DNA from: Bacillus sp. Marseille-Q3570
GTDB taxonomy: Bacteria; Bacillota; Bacilli; Bacillales; Fictibacillaceae
Assembly (NCBI RefSeq): GCF_946151055.1
Contig: NZ_CAMGYZ010000004.1
Span: 248,001 to 312,000 of the forward strand
Reading direction: 5' to 3'
DNA length: 64,000 bases
Of this stretch, positions 47,373-55,966 are shown one piece after another. The position numbers and the translations under genes were made by a program. The stretch's first letter is position 1. Every line of letters begins with the position of its first letter. Below the pieces are notes generated by a model that saw only the letters and a program-made list of their open reading frames with translations, had not been told where the DNA came from and searched no databases.

Positions 47373-48839
47373 CTATCCGTTTTCAGCTTCACTATCTTCT
47401 TTTTGGCGGATGATTTCCTTGATTTCCTTGCGTTTCGCCTTGTGAACCAGGATATAAAGCGTATCGCCTGCTCGGAGGATCGTATCTCCAGTTGGTGTAA
47501 TCAACGAATCTTTTCGGATAAGCGCCGATATCAATGTATCATCAGGAAGCGGCAAATCTTTTATTTCTTCCCCGATAATCGACGCTTCTTCTTCAATTTG
47601 GATCTCCATCATTTCGTTCTTTGTTTTTCCAATTGAAATGAGCTCCAAACTATGGGGTACTTCCGTTTTGGCACCTTTCGAAAACTTTAAGTATTTCGCA
47701 AGCGGTGAAATGGTCGCTCCCTGTATCAATGCTGATGTGAAGACGACAAAGAAAACCACATTGAAAATCAAGCCGCTGTCCTCCAACCCTGCAACCATCG
47801 GGAAAGTGGCTAGAACAATCGGGACTGCTCCTTTCAATCCAGCCCATGAAACGAACAATTTCTCTTTAACGTTATATTTTGCAAACATCAAGCTGATAAA
47901 AACACCGATAGGTCTTGCCACAATCATGAGGATGAGCGATAACAGGATTCCCTCCCCAATCACATCGATCAACTGATTCGGAAAGGCTAGCAAGCCTAAT
48001 AGGATGAACATGAGAATCTGCATCATCCATGCAAACCCCTCATTGAACCTGACGATAGAATGGCGGTAAGTCATATCGTGATTTCCGAGGAAGACCGCCA
48101 TGATATATACTGCCAGTAATCCACTAGCTTCAAATAAGCTCGTAATTCCGAAAGTGAATACGGCCAACGCTATTGATAAAACGGGATAAAGTCCTGAAGA
48201 ATCCAGGTTGATGTTATTGATTACCCAAACAGCGGTTTTTCCAAAGAGTAAACCTAACAGAAGACCGATACCCATCTGCCAGAAAAAGTCGAAAATCAGC
48301 ACACCCGGGTTCGTCTCTGGATTTTGGATCAATTGTAATATCGATACGGTCAAGAAGATCGCCATCGGATCATTAGTCCCAGATTCCGCTTCTAACGTAG
48401 AGGTCAGCTTTCTTTTGATATCCTTATTCCCCAGAGCAGCAAATACCGCAGCTGCATCCGTCGACCCGACAATGGCACCGAAAAGAAATCCTTCAAGCCA
48501 GCTTACTCCGAGTATGTATTTTGCAGCCACACCTGTGACCATCGTCGTTGCCAACACCCCAAGAGTAGCAAGTGACAAGGACGGTTTATAAACCTTCTTG
48601 ATATCCGGCCACTGTGTTTGGAGACCACCTTCAAATAGAATGACGATCAACGCAAACGTACCGATCAATTGGGTAAGCATGGCGTTATCATAATAAATAT
48701 ACTGGCTAAGGACCATTCCGACCACGATGAACAATACTAAAGAAGGCAAGCCCAATCTTGACGAGAACTTTGCTGTAATAACACCTATGATCAATAAAAA
48801 TGAAACAAGTAAGATAGTACCGTCTACACTGAATTCCAT
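47373..48839 (-). CDS. CPA1-family K+(Na+)/H+ antiporter with C-terminal RCK_C domain
   Basis: This is a 488-residue antiporter. About 12 helices carry ILFEGGLQTQW, FGAIVGSTDAAAVFAALGNK and LEAESGTNDPMAIFLTVSI with the ion-binding NDP motif. From about residue 400 comes a TrkA-C/RCK_C domain (SLELISIGKTKNEMMEIQIE). This is the NhaP2/CvrA layout, exchanging K+ or Na+ for H+. It fits pH and salt homeostasis. The ATG at 48839 follows GGGAGG by six bases. Confidence 0.92.
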   Translation of the reverse strand: MEFSVDGTILLVSFLLIIGVITAKFSSRLGLPSLVLFIVVGMVLSQYIYYDNAMLTQLIGTFALIVILFEGGLQTQWPDIKKVYKPSLSLATLGVLATTMVTGVAAKYILGVSWLEGFLFGAIVGSTDAAAVFAALGNKDIKRKLTSTLEAESGTNDPMAIFLTVSILQLIQNPETNPGVLIFDFFWQMGIGLLLGLLFGKTAVWVINNINLDSSGLYPVLSIALAVFTFGITSLFEASGLLAVYIMAVFLGNHDMTYRHSIVRFNEGFAWMMQILMFILLGLLAFPNQLIDVIGEGILLSLILMIVARPIGVFISLMFAKYNVKEKLFVSWAGLKGAVPIVLATFPMVAGLEDSGLIFNVVFFVVFTSALIQGATISPLAKYLKFSKGAKTEVPHSLELISIGKTKNEMMEIQIEEEASIIGEEIKDLPLPDDTLISALIRKDSLITPTGDTILRAGDTLYILVHKAKRKEIKEIIRQKEDSEAENG

Positions 48840-48949
48840 GCCAGTCCTCCCTATCTGACTCAATTATATTAATAGGCATTATCAAAAACAAATATCCCAT
48901 CGATAAAAAGAATGATTTGTCAAAAAGTGGTATTGATTTCTGATTGAGG

Positions 48950-49012
48950 TTAATAGGGTCGCTTCCGCATTTCGTTTACCCGCGGAAAGGGAGTGAATTT
49001 TGCAAAAATCAG
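48950..49012 (+). repeat. repeat C, short copy
   Basis: ATTGAGGTTAATAGGGTCGC, TTCCGCATTTCGTTTACCCG and CGGAAAGGGAGTGAATTTTG carry the right end of repeat C. The rest of 48840-49062 has no gene. Confidence 0.6.
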
Positions 49013-49062
49013 TTATAACAAGGCCAAAAGAAAAAGCTCAGTGATGACATTCAATGTCAATA

Positions 49063-49527
49063 CTAAGCTTTCGGATGGATACTGCTTGACCCCTGAATTG
49101 AAAAGAGCTGTTGTAGTTGGTGGGGGTTGGTAGTCAAGTCAGCTAAAGTATATTGATCCAACACGTTGAAGTAAGCTTCCATCGCTTCGTTCAATACCCC
49201 TTTCAGTTTGCAGACTGGACTGATGATACAGGAATTGTTTGAAGGATCGAAACATTCAACGAGATAAAAGTCTTCCTCTGTCTTTCGAATAAGTTTTCCT
49301 ACATTGATATCTTCAGGATCCTTTGCGAGCTTGATCCCGCCATTTCTTCCTCGAATCGTTTTGATTACACCAAGTTTACCTAATTCATGAATCACTTTCA
49401 TCAAATGGTTTTTAGAAATCTGATAGACCTCTGCAATTTCTTTAATATTGACTAGTTGATCTTCTTTTTGTGCTGTCAAATATATGAGAACCCTCAAGGA
49501 ATAATCCGTATATTGGGTTAGTCGCAT
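49063..49527 (-). CDS. nsrR: Rrf2-family nitric oxide sensor/repressor NsrR
   Basis: NsrR is an iron-sulfur repressor that releases DNA when NO attacks its [4Fe-4S] cluster. The 154-residue protein has an N-terminal winged helix (MRLTQYTDYSLRVLIYLTA, ISKNHLMKVIHELGKLGVI) and cluster cysteines at exactly 92, 100 and 106, as in B. subtilis NsrR. GGGGGG lies nine bases before the ATG. It is divergent from hmp; two NsrR-like boxes lie in the shared 238-bp region. Confidence 0.95.
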   Translation of the reverse strand: MRLTQYTDYSLRVLIYLTAQKEDQLVNIKEIAEVYQISKNHLMKVIHELGKLGVIKTIRGRNGGIKLAKDPEDINVGKLIRKTEEDFYLVECFDPSNNSCIISPVCKLKGVLNEAMEAYFNVLDQYTLADLTTNPHQLQQLFSIQGSSSIHPKA

Positions 49528-49651
49528 GTTTACTGTCCCCCCTCATTAAGGAGTTTTATACCTTTAATCGTACCATTGTCATACATGAAGTTAAAGAACC
49601 ATTCTTTTTATGTGTCTATTCATTGAACACAAATTTGTCCGAATTTTGAAT

Positions 49652-49719
49652 GATGCATTCGATATGTATCTTTTATCAGTCCTTCTTTTTATAATAAAGA
49701 TGTAAATAAGATATATCTT
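49652..49719. promoter_or_regulatory. two candidate NsrR operators between nsrR and hmp
   Basis: Box 1 (49652-49670) is GATGCAT, five bases, ATGTATC. Box 2 (49697-49719) is AAGATGTA, seven bases, TATATCTT. Both are near-palindromes of the AAGATGYATTT-type sites recognised by NsrR. Box 2 lies about 47 bp before the hmp start, well placed to block transcription. Confidence 0.6.
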
Positions 49720-49765
49720 TTGTTTGTTCAAGTCAAATTTTTTAAAAATGAAGGAGCTGTTTCAG

Positions 49766-50980
49766 ATGCTAGATCAAACGACCATTCAAACTATCAAAGC
49801 GACTGTTCCTGTACTTAAAGAACATGGGACTACAATTACGTCCCGTTTTTATGAACTGCTTTTCAAAAATCATCCTGAACTCTTGAACCTGTTCAACCAT
49901 TCCAATCAACATAAAGGACGCCAACAAGGCGCGCTTGCAAATGCAGTCTATGCAGCTGCTGTTCATATCGATCGACTTGAAGAAATCCTTCCTGCCGTAA
50001 AGCAGATCGCCCATAAACATCGTAGTTTAGGGGTTAAGCCCGAGCAATATCCGGTTGTTGGTGAAAACCTTCTGAAAGCGATAAAAGATGTCCTTGGGGA
50101 TGCAGCAACAGATGAAATTCTCGATGCCTGGGCAAAAGCTTATGGAGTCATCTCAGATGTGTTCATCCAGGTAGAGGATGAGATGTATAAAGAAGCGTCA
50201 GAACAACATGGAGGGTGGGAAGACTTCCGTGAATTCGAATTGGTAAAGAAAAAAACTGAAAGTAAAGTCATCACTTCCTTCTACTTAACACCTGTGGACG
50301 GCAGGGAAATTGCCGATTTTACTCCTGGACAATATGTAAGTGTAAAAGTACAGGTTCCGAATGATCCATACACACATATTCGCCAATATAGCTTGTCTGA
50401 TACACCTGACAAGGATCATTACCGTCTTTCCATCAAACGTGAAGGTCGTGTTTCCATGCACCTTCATGACAATTTGAAGGAAGGAGACCGTGTACTCTTG
50501 AGTGCCCCAGCAGGAGACTTCACACTCAATACAGAAACTAAGCGCCCACTTGTACTGATCGGTGCTGGGGTCGGCCTAACTCCTCTTGTAAGCATGCTTG
50601 AAACAACATTGATCCAGACACCAGATCGTGAGGTTCATTACATCCATGCTTCGATCGATGGGGAATATCAAGCGATGGGCAGCCGGATTCTTGAATTAGT
50701 TGAAAGCAATGAGCAGTTGAAAGCATACTTCTGTTTTGAAAAACCGTCTGAGGTAGATAAGCAAAATCAATGCTTTGCAAAGGAAGGTTACATTGATTTA
50801 CCGTGGTTAGAAACGATCATACCAGCCGATGCTGATTATTACATTTGCGGACCTGAAGGCTTTATGAAAATGGTCATCAATGGATTGAAAAAACTTGAAG
50901 TTCCTGAAGAACAAATCAACTATGAATTCTTCGGACCAGCCATCGACCTCAGCGAAGATAAGGTTACTGTCAAAAATTAA
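49766..50980 (+). CDS. hmp: flavohemoglobin (nitric oxide dioxygenase)
   Basis: Hmp converts NO and O2 to nitrate with NAD(P)H. The 404-residue protein has an N-terminal globin ([20 protein letters not shown], proximal His in [20 protein letters not shown]), an FAD domain (HIRQYSLSD) and an NAD(P) domain ([26 protein letters not shown]). The ATG at 49766 follows AAGGAG by nine bases; a longer frame starts at 49724. It is divergent from nsrR and almost certainly controlled by it. Confidence 0.96.
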   Translation: MLDQTTIQTIKATVPVLKEHGTTITSRFYELLFKNHPELLNLFNHSNQHKGRQQGALANAVYAAAVHIDRLEEILPAVKQIAHKHRSLGVKPEQYPVVGENLLKAIKDVLGDAATDEILDAWAKAYGVISDVFIQVEDEMYKEASEQHGGWEDFREFELVKKKTESKVITSFYLTPVDGREIADFTPGQYVSVKVQVPNDPYTHIRQYSLSDTPDKDHYRLSIKREGRVSMHLHDNLKEGDRVLLSAPAGDFTLNTETKRPLVLIGAGVGLTPLVSMLETTLIQTPDREVHYIHASIDGEYQAMGSRILELVESNEQLKAYFCFEKPSEVDKQNQCFAKEGYIDLPWLETIIPADADYYICGPEGFMKMVINGLKKLEVPEEQINYEFFGPAIDLSEDKVTVKN

Positions 50981-50992
50981 AAGTTTAGAATA

Positions 50993-51028
50993 AAAGGAGG
51001 CAGATCCAGTCCGCCTCCTTTGTCTTAC
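50993..51028 (+). terminator. terminator of hmp
   Basis: AAAGGAGGC (50993-51001) pairs with GCCTCCTTT (51013-51021), followed by GTCTT. Confidence 0.75.
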
Positions 51029-51116
51029 TCAAAGAAAGTAAAAAATACTTCTTGAGTATAAGTGTAACTAAAGGCTCAGCCTACGCCGAAGGCTTGGTTT
51101 TGCCTAGTTTACTTGA
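51024..51116 (-). repeat. repeat A copy
   Basis: On the minus strand this reads AAGTAAACTAGGCAAAACCA, AGCCTTCGGCGTAGGCTGAG, CCTTTAGTTACACTTATACT, CAAGAAGTATTTTTTACTTT. It is more diverged than most and ends at the msrAB stop. Confidence 0.82.
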
Positions 51117-51119
51117 ATT

Positions 51120-52085
51120 TCAATCAAACAGTTGCCTGTATTCCCCATAGCCTTCATGTTCAAGTTCTTCTTTTGGGATGAAACGGAGTGCTGCAGAGTT
51201 GATGCAATATCTCAACCCATTTTCATCTGGACCATCGTTGAATACATGTCCTAAATGGGAGTCACCGTATTTACTTCGAACCTCTGTCCGGATCATGAAA
51301 TGGCTTAAATCTTTCTTTTCTTTAATCCGTGTCGAGTGGAGTGGTTTTGTAAAACTTGGCCAACCACACCCCGCATCATATTGGTCCTTTGAACTGAATA
51401 AAGGTTCACCCGATACGATATCGACATAAATCCCTTCTCGTTCGTTATTCCAGAATTCATTTTTGAACGGTGGCTCTGTTCCATTTTTTTGCGTCACATT
51501 GTATTGCATATCATCCAATTCTTTTCTAAGCTTGTCGTCATCCTTTTCCATCACCCAAGTTTCCTCGATGAAACCTTTTCGTCCCGACCCTCTATAATAG
51601 CGATCATAATGATCGGGGTTCTTTTTGTAATACTTTTGATGTTGGTTTTCTGCAGGATAAAAGGTTGAAGCCGGAAAAATATCTGTCACAATCGGTTTTG
51701 AGAAACGTCCACTTTGCTCCAGGATTTTCTTTGATGCTTCTGCAAGCTCTTTTTGTTGTTCATTATGATAATAGATAGCCGTTTTATAAGATTCCCCGCG
51801 ATCATGGAATTGACCTCCAGAATCTGTCGGATCGATTTGCTGCCAGTAAAGCGTAAGGAGTTTTTCATACGGAAAAACGTTGGAGTCAAAAGTAATTTGC
51901 ACCGCCTCACGATGCCCGGTGGTATTCGTAACCACTTCCTTATATGTCGGATTCTCTGTGTGGCCGCCTGTATAGCCCGATACGACATTTTTGATCCCTG
52001 GCATTTCCTCGAACGGTTTTACCATACACCAGAAGCAACCACCAGCGAATGTCGCCAACTCTAGATGTTTATTGTTGTCTACCAT
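51120..52085 (-). CDS. msrAB: bifunctional peptide methionine sulfoxide reductase MsrAB
   Basis: This 321-residue fusion repairs both isomers of methionine sulfoxide in proteins. The MsrA part has catalytic Cys17 in [15 protein letters not shown] and [15 protein letters not shown]. The MsrB part starts near residue 175 ([20 protein letters not shown]) and ends with [26 protein letters not shown] and catalytic Cys in [13 protein letters not shown]. The zinc-binding CxxC pairs of some MsrB are absent. GGGGG lies seven bases before the ATG. It is monocistronic. In B. subtilis msrA and msrB are separate genes. Confidence 0.95.
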   Translation of the reverse strand: MVDNNKHLELATFAGGCFWCMVKPFEEMPGIKNVVSGYTGGHTENPTYKEVVTNTTGHREAVQITFDSNVFPYEKLLTLYWQQIDPTDSGGQFHDRGESYKTAIYYHNEQQKELAEASKKILEQSGRFSKPIVTDIFPASTFYPAENQHQKYYKKNPDHYDRYYRGSGRKGFIEETWVMEKDDDKLRKELDDMQYNVTQKNGTEPPFKNEFWNNEREGIYVDIVSGEPLFSSKDQYDAGCGWPSFTKPLHSTRIKEKKDLSHFMIRTEVRSKYGDSHLGHVFNDGPDENGLRYCINSAALRFIPKEELEHEGYGEYRQLFD

Positions 52086-52309
52086 GTTGAAGCCCCCTAT
52101 CTATAAAGACTATAACTTGTTTATTCTTGCTTGCTAAAAAAATTCTTATTTCTAATCATATCGATTTGTATAAGTTTGGCAAGCGAAACGGTTTATAAAA
52201 ATACCAGGTATCCCAAATGTTACAGTGACGAATATCTTTTAAAGTGTGCTGATGCGGGGTTCTCCTAGTAATGCTTATTATTCCCACTGGAGCGTTATCA
52301 ATAAGGACC

Positions 52310-52631
52310 GTTTTCGGATAGTATTGAATTTTTTTCTTTCACTTCCTGTCCGAAGTGGGCTCGTGTTCGGACAGCTTTCCGCTTTTTGTTCCTCATCCTG
52401 TCCGAAGTTGTTCCGTCTTCAGACATCTTTTCCCTTTTTGGCTCCTCCTCCTGTCCGAAGTTGTTCCGTCTTCGGACAGCTTTTCGTCTTTTGCTCTTCT
52501 TCCTGTTCGAAGTTGTTCCGTGTTCGGACAGCTTTCCGCTTTATGTCCCTCATCCTGTCTGAAGTTGCCCCATCTTCGGACAGCTTTTCGCTTTTTATTC
52601 CTCATCCTGTCCGAACTTATGCTGGGTCAGC
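52310..52631 (+). repeat. repeat D array 3: five 52-bp units
   Basis: Units begin at 52346, 52398, about 52451, 52503, 52555 and a partial at about 52607. Each reads CTGTCCGAAGT, ten bases, TTCGGACAGCTTT, then a pyrimidine-rich spacer ending TCATC or TCTTC. Five full units make this the longest array. The gap 52086-52345 otherwise holds no gene. Confidence 0.92.
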
Positions 52632-52649
52632 TACTTTTTTCATTGCTTT

Positions 52650-52680
52650 TTCATGAATAATTTTATAAAATATTCATGAA
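52650..52680. promoter_or_regulatory. operator palindrome upstream of the TetR gene
   Basis: TTCATGAATA (52650-52659) and TATTCATGAA (52671-52680) are perfect inverted 10-mers across 11 bases, 46 bp before the TetR-gene start. Further TTTATTCAT copies follow. The layout is as expected for autorepression. Confidence 0.7.
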
Positions 52681-52725
52681 CAATAATAGGTTTTATTCAT
52701 AATGACTTTGGAGGGACTGATCACC

Positions 52726-53337
52726 ATGGCTAAAGGGTTTGATACAAAGGAAAAAGCAAAAATACGAAAATCCTTGCTCGAAGAAGGCCGTAAAGCATTC
52801 GTGCAAAACGGCTTACGGAAAGCGAACGTTGCCAGTCTCACAAGTGTTGCGGGGATTGCCCAGGGCTCCTTCTACCTCTTCTTTTCTTCCAAAGAAGAGC
52901 TTTATTTTGAAGTGATTGAAGAGGAAGAGTCTAAAATCAAAAGAACACTACAGGACGAATTTCTTGACCAGCCTTTGACAAAAGAAGTTTTCAAAACGTT
53001 CTTGATCCGGGGATTGAACTTGATCAGTGAAAATTCAATCATACAACAACTTTTACAGGGGGATGACTTCCAGCGACTCACTAAAAAACTTACACCTGAA
53101 AAATTAAAACAACACGCTGAAAATGATGTATTTGCACTGACGCCATTTTTGGAGAAGTGGGGAAAGCAAGGGAAACTGAATGAAGAGCGGCCAGAAATCA
53201 TCACCGCCATCTTGCGTTCCTTTTTCCTGATGACTCTTCATGAAAAAGAAATCGGACCAGATGTTTTTGATGTGACAGTTGAACGAATAGCGGAGCTTTA
53301 TGCAGACGGACTAGTGAAGGAAGAGAAAAGTGATTGA
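52726..53337 (+). CDS. TetR-family transcriptional regulator
   Basis: This is a 203-residue repressor with an N-terminal helix-turn-helix: ARKAFVQNGLRKANVASLTS-type segment EGRKAFVQNGLRKANVASLT, then GIAQGSFYLFFSSKEELYFE, the TetR recognition helix. The C-terminal half is helical and senses an unknown ligand. The ATG at 52726 follows GGAGGGACT with a long spacing. The stop overlaps the ABC ATPase start by eight bases. It is the first gene of a four-gene operon and probably represses it through the palindrome at 52650-52680. Confidence 0.92.
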   Translation: MAKGFDTKEKAKIRKSLLEEGRKAFVQNGLRKANVASLTSVAGIAQGSFYLFFSSKEELYFEVIEEEESKIKRTLQDEFLDQPLTKEVFKTFLIRGLNLISENSIIQQLLQGDDFQRLTKKLTPEKLKQHAENDVFALTPFLEKWGKQGKLNEERPEIITAILRSFFLMTLHEKEIGPDVFDVTVERIAELYADGLVKEEKSD

Positions 53338-54181
53338 GGTCCATGGTTTGTCATTCACTTACCCTGGTAAACGTGAACGTGCGATTAAAAATCTGAATTT
53401 TTCCATCCCGAAAGGTGAAATATTCGGATTCCTCGGTCCATCTGGTGCAGGGAAAAGCACGACGCAAAACGTTTTGATTGGAATTTTAAAAGACTATGAT
53501 GGTTCTGTCCGATTGTTTGGGAATGAGCTCCATTACACAGATAACCAACTCTACAATTCGATTGGTGTTGCATTTGAAAGACCAAATTTCTATAGTAAAT
53601 TCACCGCTTCAGAAAATCTGGCCTATTTCAGCAGGCTTTATGACAAACCCGTGAAGGAACCTGACAAACTTCTTGCTAGATTGGGATTACAAGACGTGCA
53701 CCATACGAGGGTCAGTCATTTTTCAAAAGGGATGAAAATGCGGTTGAATCTCTGTCGCGCATTGTTGCATGAACCAGAAATTCTCTTCTTGGATGAACCG
53801 ACAGCTGGTCTCGATCCTGTTAATACGAAGGTCGTCAAAGAACTTCTCCTTGAGCAAAAAAGGGCAGGAAAAACAATCATCATCTCCACTCATAACATGC
53901 ATATTGCTGAAGAAATCTGTGATCGTGTCGCTTTCATCGTAGACGGTGAGCTCAAACTTATCGATTCCCCAGAGCGGCTGAAGCTGCAAAACAACAAGAT
54001 CCTATCGATTCGATACCAGGAGGATGATCAGGTAAGAAAACTCGAATTTCCGCTTAAAGGTTTAGAACAAAACGAGCGGTTTCTGGACTTATTGAAACGT
54101 GACCTGATCCTTTCCATGCATACAGCAGAACACTCACTTGAAAATATTTTCATCAAAGTCACAGGGAGGCAACTCCAATGA
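53330..54181 (+). CDS. ABC transporter ATP-binding protein
   Basis: This 283-residue ATPase has Walker A GPSGAGKST (about 36-44), a degenerate signature SHFSKGMKMRL in place of LSGGQ, Walker B ILFLDEPTAGLDP and switch His in IISTHNMH. The C-terminal ~60 residues resemble those of ABC-2 drug exporters. It powers the two permeases that follow. The GTG start overlaps the tetR stop; the stop overlaps the next ATG (ATGA). Substrate unknown, probably a toxic compound or lipid-like drug. Confidence 0.93.
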   Translation: MIEVHGLSFTYPGKRERAIKNLNFSIPKGEIFGFLGPSGAGKSTTQNVLIGILKDYDGSVRLFGNELHYTDNQLYNSIGVAFERPNFYSKFTASENLAYFSRLYDKPVKEPDKLLARLGLQDVHHTRVSHFSKGMKMRLNLCRALLHEPEILFLDEPTAGLDPVNTKVVKELLLEQKRAGKTIIISTHNMHIAEEICDRVAFIVDGELKLIDSPERLKLQNNKILSIRYQEDDQVRKLEFPLKGLEQNERFLDLLKRDLILSMHTAEHSLENIFIKVTGRQLQ

Positions 54182-54864
54182 GGCTAATGACCTCTATCGC
54201 ATTTGATGTCCGGTATCAGTTCCGCCATGGTTTTTATGCGGCTTATGCGCTCATATCCATTATCTATATTTTGATTTTGATTTCTATTCCGGAACAGTGG
54301 ATGGATACCATATTCACACTTATCATCTTTTCGGATCCAAGCTTTTTGGGGGCTTTTTTTGTAGGTGGGATCGTCCTTCTTGAAAAAGGGGATCACATAC
54401 TCGATAACTTGTTTGTCACCCCTTATACGATTCATGAGTATTTGCTTTCAAAAGCTCTATCCCTAGCCTTATTGACGATTCTATCCACTTTGATCATCAA
54501 ATGGACCGTATTAGGTTTCAGATTGGAATGGTTCTTTTTAACAGGTATGGTATTGACATCAATGTTTTTTACATTGCTTGGGATTGTAATAGGCGCGAAG
54601 GTGGACACATTGAATCAGTATTTACTTCTGTCATCTGTATATGTCACTCCTTTCGCTTTGCCTATTCTTCTGTTTTTTGAAGTAGTGGATTGGAATTGGA
54701 TAAAAATCATACCGAGTTATGCCTCTCTCTTGCTGATTGACAGGCAGCTTTCAATTCCTGAAGCGCTGGCGTCACTGCTATATCTCTGTTTATCGATTAT
54801 CTTGCTTTTGTCTTACACCTATCGATGCTTTCATCATAATGTCGTTTTAAAAAAGAAGGGATAA
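54178..54864 (+). CDS. ABC-2 type permease, first
   Basis: This is a 228-residue protein with six membrane helices. FFVGGIVLLEKGDHILDNLF and VTPYTIHEYLLSKALSLALL are the cytoplasmic loop typical of ABC-2 exporter permeases of the fluoroquinolone-export type. Its ATG overlaps the ATPase stop by four bases. With the second permease it forms the channel as a heterodimer. Confidence 0.88.
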   Translation: MRLMTSIAFDVRYQFRHGFYAAYALISIIYILILISIPEQWMDTIFTLIIFSDPSFLGAFFVGGIVLLEKGDHILDNLFVTPYTIHEYLLSKALSLALLTILSTLIIKWTVLGFRLEWFFLTGMVLTSMFFTLLGIVIGAKVDTLNQYLLLSSVYVTPFALPILLFFEVVDWNWIKIIPSYASLLLIDRQLSIPEALASLLYLCLSIILLLSYTYRCFHHNVVLKKKG

Positions 54865-54865
54865 T

Positions 54866-55588
54866 ATGCAATGTAATAAAATGTGGCTGCAGGTAAGCTT
54901 TGACTTGAAAAATATCAAAAGGGACCTCGTCCTACTTATGTCCCTTTTTGCCCCCTTGATTTTGGCTGCTCTTCTCAAGTTTGGATTCCCGCCGTTGGAA
55001 CAACTAGTGGTGAGCAGTTTTCACGTTTCATTGGCATCCTTTTTCCCATTGATGGTGGTCACCTGTTTACTTGTAACACCCTTTACTGTAGGGATGCTCA
55101 GTGGATTTCTCATACTCGATGAACGGGACGAACAAATACTGAGCTATTTATCCATTACACCTGTGGCAAAGTCACATTTTATTTTATACCGGCTCCTCTT
55201 TCCTGTTGTGATCTGCATTTTGGCCGCTGGGTTATTGGTATATGTGAACGCCTGGGAGTTCATTTCTTTATGGGAGTTGGCCGCTTTGCTTGTTCTGGCA
55301 TTGGAGGCTCCGATCGTAGCCCTTATTATGGCGGTATTCGCTGATAATAAAGTCGAAGGATTGGCCCTCGGAAAAGTGATCAGTATCAGCGTTGCCGTAC
55401 CGATTGTCGGTTTCTTCATCCACTCTGTATGGAGATGGATAGGGTTTGTTTTTCCACCGTTCTGGATTGCAGAAGTGTTTTTCGCGCATTCCACCAATAT
55501 GAAAGCAACCCTCCTTTGCGGAGCATTCCTCTACCATGCTTTCATCATCTGGTTGCTGATCCGGAAACTGGAGAGAAAAATCGGATAG
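54866..55588 (+). CDS. ABC-2 type permease, second
   Basis: This is a 240-residue protein with six membrane helices. LILDERDEQILSYLSITPVA occupies the same loop as in the first permease, showing that the two are paralogous half-channels. AAGAAGGG lies five bases before the ATG and one base separates it from the previous stop. It is the last gene of the operon. Confidence 0.88.
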   Translation: MQCNKMWLQVSFDLKNIKRDLVLLMSLFAPLILAALLKFGFPPLEQLVVSSFHVSLASFFPLMVVTCLLVTPFTVGMLSGFLILDERDEQILSYLSITPVAKSHFILYRLLFPVVICILAAGLLVYVNAWEFISLWELAALLVLALEAPIVALIMAVFADNKVEGLALGKVISISVAVPIVGFFIHSVWRWIGFVFPPFWIAEVFFAHSTNMKATLLCGAFLYHAFIIWLLIRKLERKIG

Positions 55589-55612
55589 TGATTTAAGCAA
55601 TTCTGAATCTCC

Positions 55613-55690
55613 TGACGGACATGAGAGACGCTATTTCTGTTTTAAAAGGTGATTTGCAGATCTAACGGACATACAGGACCTCAGATTGTC
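55613..55690 (+). repeat. repeat E: two ACGGACA units
   Basis: GACGGACATGAGAGACGCTA (from 55614) and TAACGGACATACAGGACCTC (from 55664) are 50 bp apart. They match the units near gerQ (6288-6428). Confidence 0.6.
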
Positions 55691-55700
55691 GCTTTTCTTG

Positions 55701-55830
55701 CTGTCTCTATCAACCATGTTTTGGGATTCAGCATCGCTCTTTTCTTCTTCTTCTGTCCCAATTAAGCTTGTTTTGGGACAGGTTGCAGCTTTTCGCACTC
55801 CTTGATGTCCCAATAAAACACACAGGTGAA
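55701..55830 (+). repeat. repeat D variant array with compensatory arm changes
   Basis: CTGTCTCTATC at 55701, CTGTCCCAATT at 55754 and ATGTCCCAATA at 55806 keep the ~52-bp spacing of repeat D. The middle unit pairs CTGTCCCAA with TTTGGGACAG, where the common unit pairs CTGTCCGAA with TTCGGACAG. The base pair has switched in both arms. Confidence 0.75.
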
Positions 55831-55847
55831 AAATGTCCCTAACGAAA

Positions 55848-55960
55848 GAGGGACTGTCCAAAAAAAGTGTCAGACACCTCCAATACAACATTTAATACAC
55901 GATTTTTCGCTACATGTTGTAAAGTTCGGAGAGACTCAGACACTTTTGGACAGCCCCTTT
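55848..55960. terminator. long hairpin between the ABC operon and the methyltransferase
   Basis: GGGACTGTCCAAAA, AAAGTGTC pairs with GACACTTTTGGACAGCCC. Inside lie GTGTCAGACACC and ACAACATTTA/ACATGTTGT. It is placed to end both converging transcription units. Confidence 0.7.
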
Positions 55961-55966
55961 ACAATC

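Noticed and set aside
52246-52660. Rightward frames of about 100-136 codons with a repeated Phe/Pro/Ser-rich pattern (CPKLFR, SEVVPSSDSF)
   Set aside because: These are translations of the 52-bp repeat D units. The period 52 is not a multiple of three, so successive units fall in different frames, as expected for non-coding DNA.
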